64,000 nucleotides of DNA from JAVVHH01 sp965276815 (GTDB lineage: Bacteria; Pseudomonadota; Alphaproteobacteria; Acetobacterales; Acetobacteraceae): assembly GCA_965276815.1 (NCBI GenBank), contig CBDIBE010000010.1, positions 620,001 to 684,000 on the forward strand, written 5' to 3'. Position 1 is the first letter of the stretch. Each line of letters begins with the position of its first letter. Made by a program: the position numbers and the translations under genes. Below, in pieces: positions 8,848-16,701 of the stretch. Below the pieces are notes generated by a model that worked only from the letters and a program-made list of their open reading frames with translations, searched no databases and was not told where the DNA came from.

Positions 8848-9959
8848 GTGGCCACGCCTTCGCGCGCCAAGAGCCGGTCGATTGGGAACAACGGCAGCGC
8901 CGGCTCGTGGCCGAGGAGCGTGTCGGCGAGCAGTTTGGCGAGATACGGGCCGCTCGTGTAGCCGGAATGCACGCTGCCGCAGACATAGGCGCCGGGGACG
9001 CCCGGCACCGGGCCCGCGGCGGGCAGCGCGTCCGCAGTCTCCGCCTCCAGCCCCGCCCAGGCGCGGACCATCCGCGCATTCCGCAGCCCGGGGATCGCGT
9101 GGCAGGCGAGCCGCGCATTGCCGACCAAATTATCCGGCAGCAACTCGGCGCCGCCGCGCACGCGGTCGCCGCGCCCCTGCCAGCCGCCGCCGATCACCAC
9201 GGTCCCGTGCGGATATTGCTTGAGCGACAGCAGGCCGCTCGCCACGCCGACGACCGTGCGCATCACCGGTGCGATCCGTTCGGTGACCGAAAGCTGGTTC
9301 ACCCGCACCGTGATCGGCAGCGAAACACCTAGCCAGCCCATCATCTCCTCGATCCAAACCCCGCCCGCCAAAACGACTCGCCGGGCCCGCACCGGACCCG
9401 CCGCGCTTCGGACATCGAAGCCGTTTCCCCTCGTTTCTAAGCAAGTCACGGGCCGCTGCTCGTGCAGCGCCACGCCGGCCTCCAGCAATGCCGCGCGGAA
9501 CGCCAGGCCGGTCAGGTAGGCGTTCGCGAACCCATCGACCCGGCAATACCCGGCCAGCCGCACATGCGAGGATAATCCGGGCTCGACGCGCTGCGCCTCG
9601 GCGCGCCCGATCAGGCTGATCGGCGCGCCAGCTTCCCGCCGCTTGCGGGCGCGCAAGCTCAGCAGCTCCTCCTCCTGCTCGGTGAAGGCGAGCGACAGCC
9701 CGTCGCACACCACGACGCCGACATCGTGACCCAGCCAGTCGCGCGCGCTGGCCCACATGGCGTGCGCCCGCAGCGCGTAGGGGATCAGGGCGACGCGGGT
9801 CATCTGCAAGGTCAGCGTGCCGGCGTTGACGCCCGACGCCTCGCGGCACAGGCTGCCGCGCTCCAGCAGCGTGGTGCGCATGCCGCCGCGCGCGCACATC
9901 AGGGCGACCGTGCTGCCGATGACGCCGCCGCCGATCACGGCAAGGTCGAACTCGGTCAC
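8844..9959 (-). CDS. FAD-dependent amino-acid/opine oxidase-type beta subunit (DAO fold)
   Basis: The GTG at 9959 is chosen as start because the dinucleotide-binding motif (FDLAVIGGGVIGSTVAL) begins at residue 3 and the codon overlaps the upstream stop as GTGA; the protein is 371 residues. It is a glycine-oxidase/DAO-type flavoprotein like HcnC, OoxB and the beta subunit of D-hydroxyproline dehydrogenases. The C-terminal GSVHSGYTSGPYLAKLLAD is the usual flavin-contact region. It is coupled to the second FAD subunit and to the small iron-sulfur protein, so a heterotrimeric dehydrogenase of an amino or imino acid is likely. The open frame continues upstream for 63 codons but looks non-coding there. 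Confidence 0.85.
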   Translation of the reverse strand: MTEFDLAVIGGGVIGSTVALMCARGGMRTTLLERGSLCREASGVNAGTLTLQMTRVALIPYALRAHAMWASARDWLGHDVGVVVCDGLSLAFTEQEEELLSLRARKRREAGAPISLIGRAEAQRVEPGLSSHVRLAGYCRVDGFANAYLTGLAFRAALLEAGVALHEQRPVTCLETRGNGFDVRSAAGPVRARRVVLAGGVWIEEMMGWLGVSLPITVRVNQLSVTERIAPVMRTVVGVASGLLSLKQYPHGTVVIGGGWQGRGDRVRGGAELLPDNLVGNARLACHAIPGLRNARMVRAWAGLEAETADALPAAGPVPGVPGAYVCGSVHSGYTSGPYLAKLLADTLLGHEPALPLFPIDRLLAREGVAT

Positions 9960-11353
9960 AGCGGCGCGGGCAGCGGCACGGGGATGTCGTCGTAGCTGAA
10001 TGGGCCGAGCAGGTCTTCCAGCGGGACCGGATGCAGCGGCGGACGCATGGTCCATCGCCCGGCCGCGGCGCGCGAGCCGAGGTGGCGCGCCATCAGCTCG
10101 GCAGCGGCCTCGCCGCAGCTCCGGCCCTGGCAGGGCCCCATGCCGCACCGCGTAAAACTCTTCAACTGGTTGACCTCACGCGCCCCGGCCGTGATTGCGG
10201 CTTCGATCTCGGCCCGGGTCACATCCTCGCATCGGCAGACCACGGTTCCGTCGGGAATGGCGTCGAGCATGCCAGGCCGGAAACGGGTCAGGCGCGAGAT
10301 GGCGTCGGCGAATCGCGTCGCGCGGCGATAGGCGTGTTGCAAGCGCCGGATACCCGCGACCGTGCGCCCGGCATCGATTGCAGCCGCCCGGCCGGCGATA
10401 CGGCCGGCCAATGCGGCGGGAAACGCGCCACGGACGCCGGCGCCGTCGCCTGCGGCATAGAGACCACGGATCGAGGTGCGCCCCGCCGGGTCGAGCGTCG
10501 GCACCCAACCGCGACTTGCTGCATCGAATTCGTGGGCCGCGTGCAGGAGGCGCGGTATGTCCGAGGACGGCGACAAGCCGTGGCCGACGGCCAGCGCGTC
10601 GCAGTCCATCCAGCGTTCCGACCGTCCATCGGGCTTGCCGTCGGCATCCACGCTGCCGATCCGGACGCGGCGGACCGCGCCAGCGCCTTCCACCTTCAGG
10701 ACGGTGTGGCGGAACAGAACGGGGATGCGCCGCCGGGCCAGGGCGGCGGTCCAGCCGAGGCCTTGCGCCAGTAGCGCCGGGCGGCGGCCGAGCGAGGGCA
10801 GGGCGGCCAGCCACTCCGTGCGGGAAGCGAGATCCACGACCGCCGCCACCTCGATGCCGGCCCCGGCCAGCTTGGCCGCCACCGCGACCAGCAACGGGCC
10901 GCATCCCGCAACCACCACGCGCCGACCCGGCGACATCGCATTCGCCTTCAGCAGCACCGTCGCGCCAGCGAGCCCGATCACCCCGGGCAACGTCCAGCCG
11001 GGAAACGGCACCACCCGCTCATACGCCCCGGTCGCCGCGACCAGACGTGGCGCCTCGATCGTTTCCGGTCCCGACGGGCCCAACGCATGGATGCGGAAGC
11101 CTGGCTCGACCGACCAGACCGCCCGTCCGGGCCGGAAATCGACCGGAGCGGCGGCGAGCGTCCGGCGCAAATGCTGGCCGCGGCGCAGATCCGGGTCGGT
11201 ATGCAGCGGCGCGTTGGCGGGCGCCCGATAAACCTGGCCGCCCGCGGCCGCGGCCCGGTCCAGCAGGATCACATGCAACCCCACGCGCGCCGCCTCGATC
11301 GCCGCCCAGCTCCCGGCCGGGCCGGCGCCGACCACAGCCAGATCGCACTTCAC
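9956..11353 (-). CDS. FAD/NAD(P)-binding oxidoreductase alpha subunit with BFD-type [2Fe-2S] domain (HcnB/OoxA-like)
   Basis: A 465-residue flavoprotein. The N-terminal Rossmann motif is VGAGPAGSWAAIEAARVG and a second GCGPLLVAVAAKLAG motif lies near residue 145. The C-terminal domain has CRCEDV and then CGMGPCQGRSC, the four-cysteine [2Fe-2S] arrangement of bacterioferritin-associated ferredoxin-like domains. This is the architecture of hydrogen cyanide synthase HcnB, opine oxidase OoxA and the alpha subunit of D-hydroxyproline dehydrogenase. Four-base overlaps on both sides couple it to its partner subunits. No cyanide-specific context is seen, so a substrate dehydrogenase feeding electrons to quinone or ferredoxin is preferred. 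Confidence 0.85.
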   Translation of the reverse strand: MKCDLAVVGAGPAGSWAAIEAARVGLHVILLDRAAAAGGQVYRAPANAPLHTDPDLRRGQHLRRTLAAAPVDFRPGRAVWSVEPGFRIHALGPSGPETIEAPRLVAATGAYERVVPFPGWTLPGVIGLAGATVLLKANAMSPGRRVVVAGCGPLLVAVAAKLAGAGIEVAAVVDLASRTEWLAALPSLGRRPALLAQGLGWTAALARRRIPVLFRHTVLKVEGAGAVRRVRIGSVDADGKPDGRSERWMDCDALAVGHGLSPSSDIPRLLHAAHEFDAASRGWVPTLDPAGRTSIRGLYAAGDGAGVRGAFPAALAGRIAGRAAAIDAGRTVAGIRRLQHAYRRATRFADAISRLTRFRPGMLDAIPDGTVVCRCEDVTRAEIEAAITAGAREVNQLKSFTRCGMGPCQGRSCGEAAAELMARHLGSRAAAGRWTMRPPLHPVPLEDLLGPFSYDDIPVPLPAPL

Positions 11354-11622
11354 AGCGTCACGCGCATCCCGTCAGAAACGCTCATCAGGCAGGATTGGCG
11401 CGCGACACCATCCACCCGCACCAGGCACTCCTGGCAAACGCCCATGAAACAGAACGCACCGCGCGCCCCGCCGCGTGGACTGTCGCGCAGGTGCAGCTTG
11501 CCAGCCGCCATCAGCACGGCAGCGAGCGTCTCCCCTTCAAAGGCATCGATGTCATCGTCGTTGACCCACAGGCTGACCCGGCAGCCGCGCCGCGCGTCTC
11601 GCGTCAATCGGACCGCCGTCAT
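11350..11622 (-). CDS. Small (2Fe-2S)-binding subunit (HcnA/SoxA-gamma-like)
   Basis: A 90-residue ferredoxin-like protein. The cluster ligands appear as C-x4-C-x2-C in FCFMGVCQEC with a fourth cysteine in ARQSCLM, the plant-ferredoxin-like pattern of HcnA and of gamma subunits of opine or hydroxyproline dehydrogenases. Its stop overlaps the start of the HcnB-like subunit by 4 bases. It is the first gene of the ten-gene leftward operon, so the promoter should lie in 11623-11741, shared with the divergent transporter operon. Confidence 0.85.
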   Translation of the reverse strand: MTAVRLTRDARRGCRVSLWVNDDDIDAFEGETLAAVLMAAGKLHLRDSPRGGARGAFCFMGVCQECLVRVDGVARQSCLMSVSDGMRVTL

Positions 11623-11656
11623 GCAAACCCCTGTCAGTTAGCCCAGCGATATACAG

Positions 11657-11684
11657 AGGCAGTGCCGGCGCGCAATCCCTGCCT
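11657..11684. promoter_or_regulatory. Inverted repeat in the divergent promoter region
   Basis: The 119-base gap between the two divergent catabolic operons contains an imperfectly spaced inverted repeat, aggcag at 11657-11662 and ctgcct at 11679-11684, separated by 16 bases. It is a candidate operator for a regulator that is not encoded in the window. No convincing -35/-10 pair was identified, so this is a weak call. Confidence 0.25.
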
Positions 11685-11741
11685 GGCATGTTGCTTGCTT
11701 CTCATCACACGCCGCATCAGGACGGCACGAGGATGATCGTC

Positions 11742-12548
11742 ATGCGGTTTGCGGGGTGGTTCAGGGCCGTTTTGCTTTTGGTATTGGGGCTGACTGGGAT
11801 GGCGCATGGCGCGACGCTCGACGAGATTCTCAAGGCCGGCGAGATCCGGGTCGGCGTCAACCCGACCCTGCCGCCGCGGGCGATGTATGACGACAAGAAC
11901 CAGATCACCGGTTTCGAGCCGGCGGTCGCCGCCGACATCGCCAAGCGCCTCGGCGTGAAGCTCACTCTCGTGCCGGTGGGCTCGCCGGACCGCATCCCGT
12001 TCCTGGCCGCCAACCGGATCGACATCGTCATGGGCGCGATGAGCCGGACCGCCGACCGGGCCAAGGTGATCGACTTCACCGTCCCGCTGCATTCGGAGAA
12101 TTATGGCATCATCACCCGCGCCGATACCGGCATTTCCAGCCTGGCGGACCTGAACAAGGACAGCGTCACGCTGGTCCAGGTGCGCGGCACCACCATGATT
12201 CCGGTGCTGCAGAAGCTGGTGCCGAACGCCAAGCTGCTGCTGCTCGACAACTACGACGACCGCGACCGCGCCATCGTGCAGCACCGTGCGGCGGCCTCGG
12301 TAGATGGCATCGACACCGCCACTTTCCGGCTGAAGAACTACGCCAGCACGGATTGGAAGCTGATCGCGCTGCCCGAACTCGGCGTCACTTGGTCGTGCCT
12401 CGGCATTGCCAAGGGCAATTACAGCCTGCGCGACTACCTCAATGTCGCCCTTTACGAGATGCAGACCGGCGGTGAGGTCGAGGCGATGTGGGAGCAGTGG
12501 TTCGGGCGGCCGATGGACACCAAAGTGCCGACCACCCCCTGGTTCTAG
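11742..12548 (+). CDS. Amino-acid ABC transporter substrate-binding protein 1
   Basis: The ATG at 11742 is preferred because it is preceded at 8 bases by a GAGGA ribosome site and opens a clean signal peptide (MRFAGWFRAVLLLVLGL, cleavage near MAHGA); upstream in-frame ATGs at 11688 and 11733 lack this. The 268-residue protein is a polar-amino-acid (SBP_bac_3) binding protein: VGVNPTLPPRAMYDDKNQ, VGSPDRIPFL and VQVRGTT are typical. It leads the rightward operon with two permeases. It is clearly paralogous to the binding protein at 14922-15725 (shared VTLVQVRGTT and AKLLLLDNY), so the importer may use two receptors. Confidence 0.85.
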   Translation: MRFAGWFRAVLLLVLGLTGMAHGATLDEILKAGEIRVGVNPTLPPRAMYDDKNQITGFEPAVAADIAKRLGVKLTLVPVGSPDRIPFLAANRIDIVMGAMSRTADRAKVIDFTVPLHSENYGIITRADTGISSLADLNKDSVTLVQVRGTTMIPVLQKLVPNAKLLLLDNYDDRDRAIVQHRAAASVDGIDTATFRLKNYASTDWKLIALPELGVTWSCLGIAKGNYSLRDYLNVALYEMQTGGEVEAMWEQWFGRPMDTKVPTTPWF

Positions 12549-12554
12549 AAGTTC

Positions 12555-13232
12555 ATGGCCTACACGCTGCAATGGGGTCAGGTGACGCCGTATTTCGGCT
12601 ACCTGCTCGGCGGTGCCTTGGTTTCGCTTTACTTGGCCTTGATCGGCTTCGCCGGCGGTTTCGTGATCGGGCTGCTCAATGCGAGCGCCATGCGCATGCT
12701 GCCGCGAACCGCCGGCCGGGTCGCCGCGGCCTACGTGGTGTTTTTTCTCAATACGCCGTTGCTGGTGCAGATCTTCTTCATCTTCTTCGGCCTGCCCGAT
12801 CTCGGCCTGGTGCTTGACCCCTATACCGCGGTGCTGATCGGCATTGCCCTCAACGAAGGCGCCTATCTCACGCAGACGCTGCTCGGCGGCTTCAACGCGG
12901 TGCGGCGCGAGGAGCTGGACGCGGCGGCGACGCTGGGCCTGTCCGGGCCGCAGACCCTGCTGTACGTGATCTTGCCGCAGGTCTGCAAATCGGTGTACCC
13001 GGCACTGTCCAACCAATACATCCTGATCACGATGACGACCTCGATCGCCGCCATATTCGGCATCGAGGAGCTGACCGGGCGCGCCTACAACGTCAACGCC
13101 GAGACCTTCCGCTCGCTGGAGATCTTCTCGCTGGCGGCGGTGGACTATGTCGGGCTGACGCTCGTGGCGAGCCTCTTGCTGGCCCTGGCCGGGCGCTGGT
13201 TGTTCGGGCTGCGGCTCAAACTTTCGATCTGA
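12555..13232 (+). CDS. Amino-acid ABC transporter permease 1 (HisQ/GlnP type)
   Basis: A 225-residue His/Glu/Gln/Arg/opine-family permease with about five helices. The coupling loop RREELDAAATLGLSGPQTLL is the EAA motif of this family. It begins 6 bases after the binding-protein stop and its own stop overlaps the next permease start by one base (tgATGg). It should form a heterodimeric channel with the 239-residue partner in the inner membrane. Confidence 0.9.
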   Translation: MAYTLQWGQVTPYFGYLLGGALVSLYLALIGFAGGFVIGLLNASAMRMLPRTAGRVAAAYVVFFLNTPLLVQIFFIFFGLPDLGLVLDPYTAVLIGIALNEGAYLTQTLLGGFNAVRREELDAAATLGLSGPQTLLYVILPQVCKSVYPALSNQYILITMTTSIAAIFGIEELTGRAYNVNAETFRSLEIFSLAAVDYVGLTLVASLLLALAGRWLFGLRLKLSI

Positions 13233-13951
13233 TGGCGGATCTGCTGCATGGGATCGTGCTAGAAGCGCCGCGCTTCTTTTCATACTACAACATGCTGCTG
13301 TTTGGGCAGGCGTTGCTGAACACGGTCGGGTTGTCGCTGATCGGTGGAGCGATCGGCTTCGTCGCCGGCGGCCTGCTCGCCGTCATTCGCACGAAGCGGC
13401 TGGGGGCGCCCCTGCCGCTGCGCTTGCTCGCCACGCTCTATGTCGAAATATTCCGGCGCATACCGTTCCTGGTGAAGCTACTCTGCGTGTTCTTCGGCTT
13501 CCAGTATATCGGGCTGCAGGCGCCGCTGTTCGTGGTGGCGCTGGTGACGGTGTCCTTGTCCGCCTTGGCCTTTGCGGCCGAGCTGGTCCGCGCCGGGCTG
13601 CAATCCGTGCACGCCAACCAGGTGGATGCGGCCGAGGTGATGAACTTCAGCCGGGTGCAGATCCTGCTCAGGGTAATGCTGCCGCAGTCCTGGCCGGTGA
13701 TCCTGCCGCCGGCCGTCGCCTATCTGGCTGGGTTCGTGAAATCGACCTCGATCGCGTCGCAGGTGGGCGTCATGGAGCTGACCTACGCCGCCAAGATCAT
13801 GAACTCCAAGGGCTTCTCGGCGATACTCTGTTTCGGCACCGTGCTCGTGTTGTATTTTGCCGTCTGCTATCCGCTGAGCCTGTCCGGCGCGTGGCTGGAG
13901 CGCCGTCTCGACCGCGGCCGCCGGCCGTTCCAGATCGTCCAGACCCCGTAG
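13232..13951 (+). CDS. Amino-acid ABC transporter permease 2 (HisM/GlnP type)
   Basis: A 239-residue permease of the polar-amino-acid uptake group. A predicted first helix lies around LLFGQALLNTVGLSLIGG, and the EAA loop is QVDAAEVMNFSRVQILLRVM. It overlaps permease 1 by one base and is followed after eight bases by the DUF6282 gene, so the enzyme is co-translated with the transporter. No irregularity was seen. Confidence 0.9.
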   Translation: MADLLHGIVLEAPRFFSYYNMLLFGQALLNTVGLSLIGGAIGFVAGGLLAVIRTKRLGAPLPLRLLATLYVEIFRRIPFLVKLLCVFFGFQYIGLQAPLFVVALVTVSLSALAFAAELVRAGLQSVHANQVDAAEVMNFSRVQILLRVMLPQSWPVILPPAVAYLAGFVKSTSIASQVGVMELTYAAKIMNSKGFSAILCFGTVLVLYFAVCYPLSLSGAWLERRLDRGRRPFQIVQTP

Positions 13952-13959
13952 GAGTGACA

Positions 13960-14904
13960 ATGACAGCAGCCCACACCGCACCCGGCATGCAATACCTCGC
14001 CGGCGCCGTCGACTGCCACATCCACGCCTGCCCGCATCTCAACGGCAGGTCGGTCACCGTCTTCGAGGCGGTGCGCCAGGCCGCGGCTTCCGGCATGCGG
14101 GCGATTGGGCTGATGGACAATTTCTGCAACAGCGCCGGCTACGCGGCGCTCGCCAATAGCGAGCTCGGTCATCTCGGCGTCGACGTGTTCGGCGGCCTGA
14201 TCATGCAGCCCACCGCCGGCGGCATCACCGCGGCGGCGGCGCAGGCGGCGCTGGGCTACGGCTATGGCCCGGGGACCGCGGCGCGCTTCATCTCGCTGCC
14301 GACGCATCACACACGCTATATCGCGACCCGTGAGGGCCGCAGTCCGGCCTTCCTTGAGACTACTTTCGGCGTCCCCGCCAACGGCATCGTCCCCGACCCG
14401 GTGCCGGAGATCATGGACATGGTCGCCGAAGCCGACGCCGTCTTCGATTGCGGCCATGTCTCCGGCCCCGAGGCCGTCGCTCTCGCCGAGGAAGCCCGCC
14501 GCCGCGGCCTGACCCGCATCCGCACCCACGGCAACCGCTATGCCCCAGACGAGATCCGCGCCATCGTCGCCGCCGGCGGTGTTGTAGAATTCTCCTTCTT
14601 CATCTTGACCCATGCCGTCACCGTCGAGCTGACCCATGTCGATCAGGAGAAGCACAAGGTGACCGGCGGCGGCATCACGATCGGCGACATGGCCGAGCGC
14701 ATCCGCGCCGCCGGCCCCGCCCACGCGATCCTCTCCAGCGATTGCGGCGTGTTCCTGCTGCCGCCGCCGGTCGAGGGGTTTCGCGAGTTCCTGCTGCTTG
14801 CCGAGAGCGCCGGATTCACGCCGGCGGAAATCCGCCTGATGAGCAGTACTAACCCGGCCAAGCTCTTCCGGGTCGGCGACCGAAGCCTCGCCTTGGCCGC
14901 TTGA
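13960..14904 (+). CDS. DUF6282 family protein (amidohydrolase-like enzyme)
   Basis: The start is the ATG at 13960 with a GGAG ribosome site 5 bases upstream, giving 314 residues; the open frame extends further but inside the permease gene. The sequence has a metal-binding HIH at VDCHIHACPHL (about residues 19-25), then FGGLIMQPTAGGI, CGHVSGPEAVALAEEARRRG and RTHGNRY, which match the DUF6282 family of TIM-barrel amidohydrolase-like proteins of unknown reaction. It sits between the permeases and the second binding protein of one importer, so it probably processes the imported compound. Confidence 0.8.
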   Translation: MTAAHTAPGMQYLAGAVDCHIHACPHLNGRSVTVFEAVRQAAASGMRAIGLMDNFCNSAGYAALANSELGHLGVDVFGGLIMQPTAGGITAAAAQAALGYGYGPGTAARFISLPTHHTRYIATREGRSPAFLETTFGVPANGIVPDPVPEIMDMVAEADAVFDCGHVSGPEAVALAEEARRRGLTRIRTHGNRYAPDEIRAIVAAGGVVEFSFFILTHAVTVELTHVDQEKHKVTGGGITIGDMAERIRAAGPAHAILSSDCGVFLLPPPVEGFREFLLLAESAGFTPAEIRLMSSTNPAKLFRVGDRSLALAA

Positions 14905-14921
14905 ACGAAAAGGGGACCATC

Positions 14922-15725
14922 ATGACACGCACCATCCGCTTCGCCCTGTTCGCTCTCCTGCTCATGCCGCTGGGTGCGCAGGCGCAGGTTCACACGCTGG
15001 ACCAGGTGCTATCGGCGAAAACGCTGACCGTCGGCATCAACCCGACGCTGCCGCCGCTCGCCTCGTTCAACGACAAGAATGAAATGGTCGGCTACGACGT
15101 CGATATCGCACAGAAGCTCGGCGCGATGCTGGGTGTGCCGGTGCAGCTCGTGCAAGTCGGCTCGCCCGACCGGGTCCCCTACGTCGCCACCGGCAAGGTG
15201 GACATCGTGATGGGCGCGCTGACCCGCACGCCCGACCGCGCCAAGGTGATCGACTTCTCGGTGCCGATCCAAACCGAGGCGCTGAGCGTGCTGACCACGG
15301 AAGGCAAGCCGTATACGAGCTGGCAGGACCTCAACAAGCCGGACGTGACCCTCGTGCAGGTCCGTGGCACGACGCCGATCGACTTCATCAAGGTGAATGT
15401 GGCCTCGGCCAAGCTGCTGCTGCTGGACAACTACCCCGACGCGATCCGCGCCCTCGCGCAGGGGCGTGGCGACGCGATGATCGACGTGGTCGACTACGTC
15501 GGCAACTTCACCAAGAACTATCAGGTGAAATGGAAGATCTTGAAGGAGCCGATCGGCTCAGTCGACTATGACTGTATTGGCGTCGCCAAGGGCAATGACA
15601 CGCTGCGGCGCTGGCTGAATGTCGCGTTGTTTTCGTTGAACCAGTCCGGCTTCATGGGCGACACGTATAAAAAATGGTTTGGCATCGACATGGTCGTGCC
15701 GGTGAAGGCCGATCCTTATTTCTAA
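14922..15725 (+). CDS. Amino-acid ABC transporter substrate-binding protein 2
   Basis: The ATG at 14922 is chosen: it is preceded by AAAGGGGA and opens a signal peptide (MTRTIRFALFALLLMPLGAQ, cleavage near AQAQ). The 267-residue product is an SBP_bac_3 family receptor with VGINPTLPPLASFNDKNEM and VQVGSPDRVPYVATGK. It is paralogous to the receptor at 11742-12548. It lies 17 bases after the DUF6282 gene and just before the ATPase, completing the importer. Confidence 0.9.
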   Translation: MTRTIRFALFALLLMPLGAQAQVHTLDQVLSAKTLTVGINPTLPPLASFNDKNEMVGYDVDIAQKLGAMLGVPVQLVQVGSPDRVPYVATGKVDIVMGALTRTPDRAKVIDFSVPIQTEALSVLTTEGKPYTSWQDLNKPDVTLVQVRGTTPIDFIKVNVASAKLLLLDNYPDAIRALAQGRGDAMIDVVDYVGNFTKNYQVKWKILKEPIGSVDYDCIGVAKGNDTLRRWLNVALFSLNQSGFMGDTYKKWFGIDMVVPVKADPYF

Positions 15726-15786
15726 GCCTCATCCCGCCAGTCATCTCGAGCTGGCCGGCGTCTCGGCCGCTTACGGCACGCAAGCG

Positions 15787-16497
15787 GTGCTGCGCGAGGT
15801 CAGCCTGTCGGTGCCGCGCGGGACGGTGCTGGGGCTGATCGGCCCGTCAGGTTCGGGCAAGTCCACCGTGCTGCGGGTGCTCGCCGGGCTGCTGCGGCCG
15901 AGCGCGGGGACGGTCCAGGTGGATGGCGAGCTCGTCGATTATGGCGACCGCCGGTCGGTCCGGGCAGTGCGGCGGCGACTCGCGATCGTGTTCCAACAAT
16001 ATAACCTGTTCCAGAACATGGACGTGCTGCGCAACGTGACGCTTGCCCCCGTCAAGGTGCAGCGCCGCCCACAGCGAGAGGCCGAGGCGGAGGGGGTGGC
16101 GTTACTGCAGAAGGTGGGGCTCGGGGACAAGCTCCGCGCCCATCCTGCGGAACTGTCCGGCGGTCAGCAGCAGCGCGTCGCCATCGCGCGGGCGCTGGCG
16201 CTGCGGCCGGAGATCCTGCTTTTGGACGAGATCACCTCCGCGCTCGATCCCGAGCTGGTCGGCGAGGTGTTGGACACCATCCTTCTGCTGGCCTCGGAAG
16301 GCATGACCATGCTGCTCGTCTCGCACGAGATGGGGTTCGTCGGCGACGTGGCGGCGCAAGTGGCCTTCATGGACAAGGGCCGCGTCGTGGAGACCGGTCC
16401 GCCGGAGGCGGTGTTCGTCACCCCGCGAGAGCCGCGCACGCAGGAGTTCCTGGCCCGCGTGCGGCGCGAGCCCCGCCACAGCCTGGCCAAGGCTTAG
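15787..16497 (+). CDS. Amino-acid ABC transporter ATPase; true start probably upstream at a non-ATG codon
   Basis: A polar-amino-acid (GlnQ/HisP) ATPase: Walker A GPSGSGKST, signature LSGGQQQR, Walker B ILLLDEITSALDP and the switch histidine in LLVSHEMGF. The first ATG/GTG/TTG in frame is the GTG at 15787, but the frame is open back to the TGA at 15703 and encodes HLELAGVSAAYGTQAVL, the conserved first strand with the A-loop tyrosine. Translation therefore probably starts at CTG 15751, or at ATT 15718, which has a GAAGG 9 bases upstream and overlaps the previous gene's end. The coordinates given are the conservative canonical-start version (236 residues). Confidence 0.85.
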   Translation: MLREVSLSVPRGTVLGLIGPSGSGKSTVLRVLAGLLRPSAGTVQVDGELVDYGDRRSVRAVRRRLAIVFQQYNLFQNMDVLRNVTLAPVKVQRRPQREAEAEGVALLQKVGLGDKLRAHPAELSGGQQQRVAIARALALRPEILLLDEITSALDPELVGEVLDTILLLASEGMTMLLVSHEMGFVGDVAAQVAFMDKGRVVETGPPEAVFVTPREPRTQEFLARVRREPRHSLAKA

Positions 16498-16644
16498 TTT
16501 TCGGCCGCTCGCCAGCGAAAGTCGGCGGATGCGCCCGGAATGACGGACCGTTCGGAAAACTTTACACCGCCGAACTCGCGGCACCCAAGTGCGTCCATAA
16601 GACATTGATGTTGCGCGTTTTAGCTTTGTGGCACGAGAGGTGCA

Positions 16645-16678
16645 TTGACGATTCTGTGACGCGTTTTATATTGTCACA
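16645..16678 (+). promoter_or_regulatory. Sigma70-like promoter with inverted repeat, upstream of a PEP-CTERM gene
   Basis: TTGACG (16645-16650) and TATATT (16667-16672) are separated by 16 bases, and the ATG at 16702 follows about 29 bases later. An inverted repeat tgtgac (16655-16660) / gtcaca (16673-16678) with a 12-base spacer brackets the -10 region, so a repressor site is plausible. The spacing is too wide for a standard CRP box. Confidence 0.5.
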
Positions 16679-16701
16679 CAACGCGTGCAGGAGTGAGCCG
16701 A

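Noticed and set aside
9957..10148. N-terminal extension of the DAO-type oxidoreductase
   Set aside because: The extension is Arg/Ala-rich and precedes the start of the flavin motif; the GTG at 9959 with GTGA coupling is the better start.
10195..11736. Plus-strand Arg/Pro-rich frame of about 510 codons opposite the HcnB-like gene
   Set aside because: Arg/Pro bias and lack of motifs show an antisense shadow; Rossmann and iron-sulfur motifs are on the minus strand.
11634..13283. Minus-strand frame of about 550 codons opposite the amino-acid transporter genes
   Set aside because: The plus strand encodes a binding protein and a permease with ribosome sites; this frame is a shadow.
16655..16678. 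CRP-like site upstream of the PEP-CTERM gene
   Set aside because: TGTGA/TCACA halves are present but 14 bases apart instead of 6, so it is listed only as an inverted repeat.
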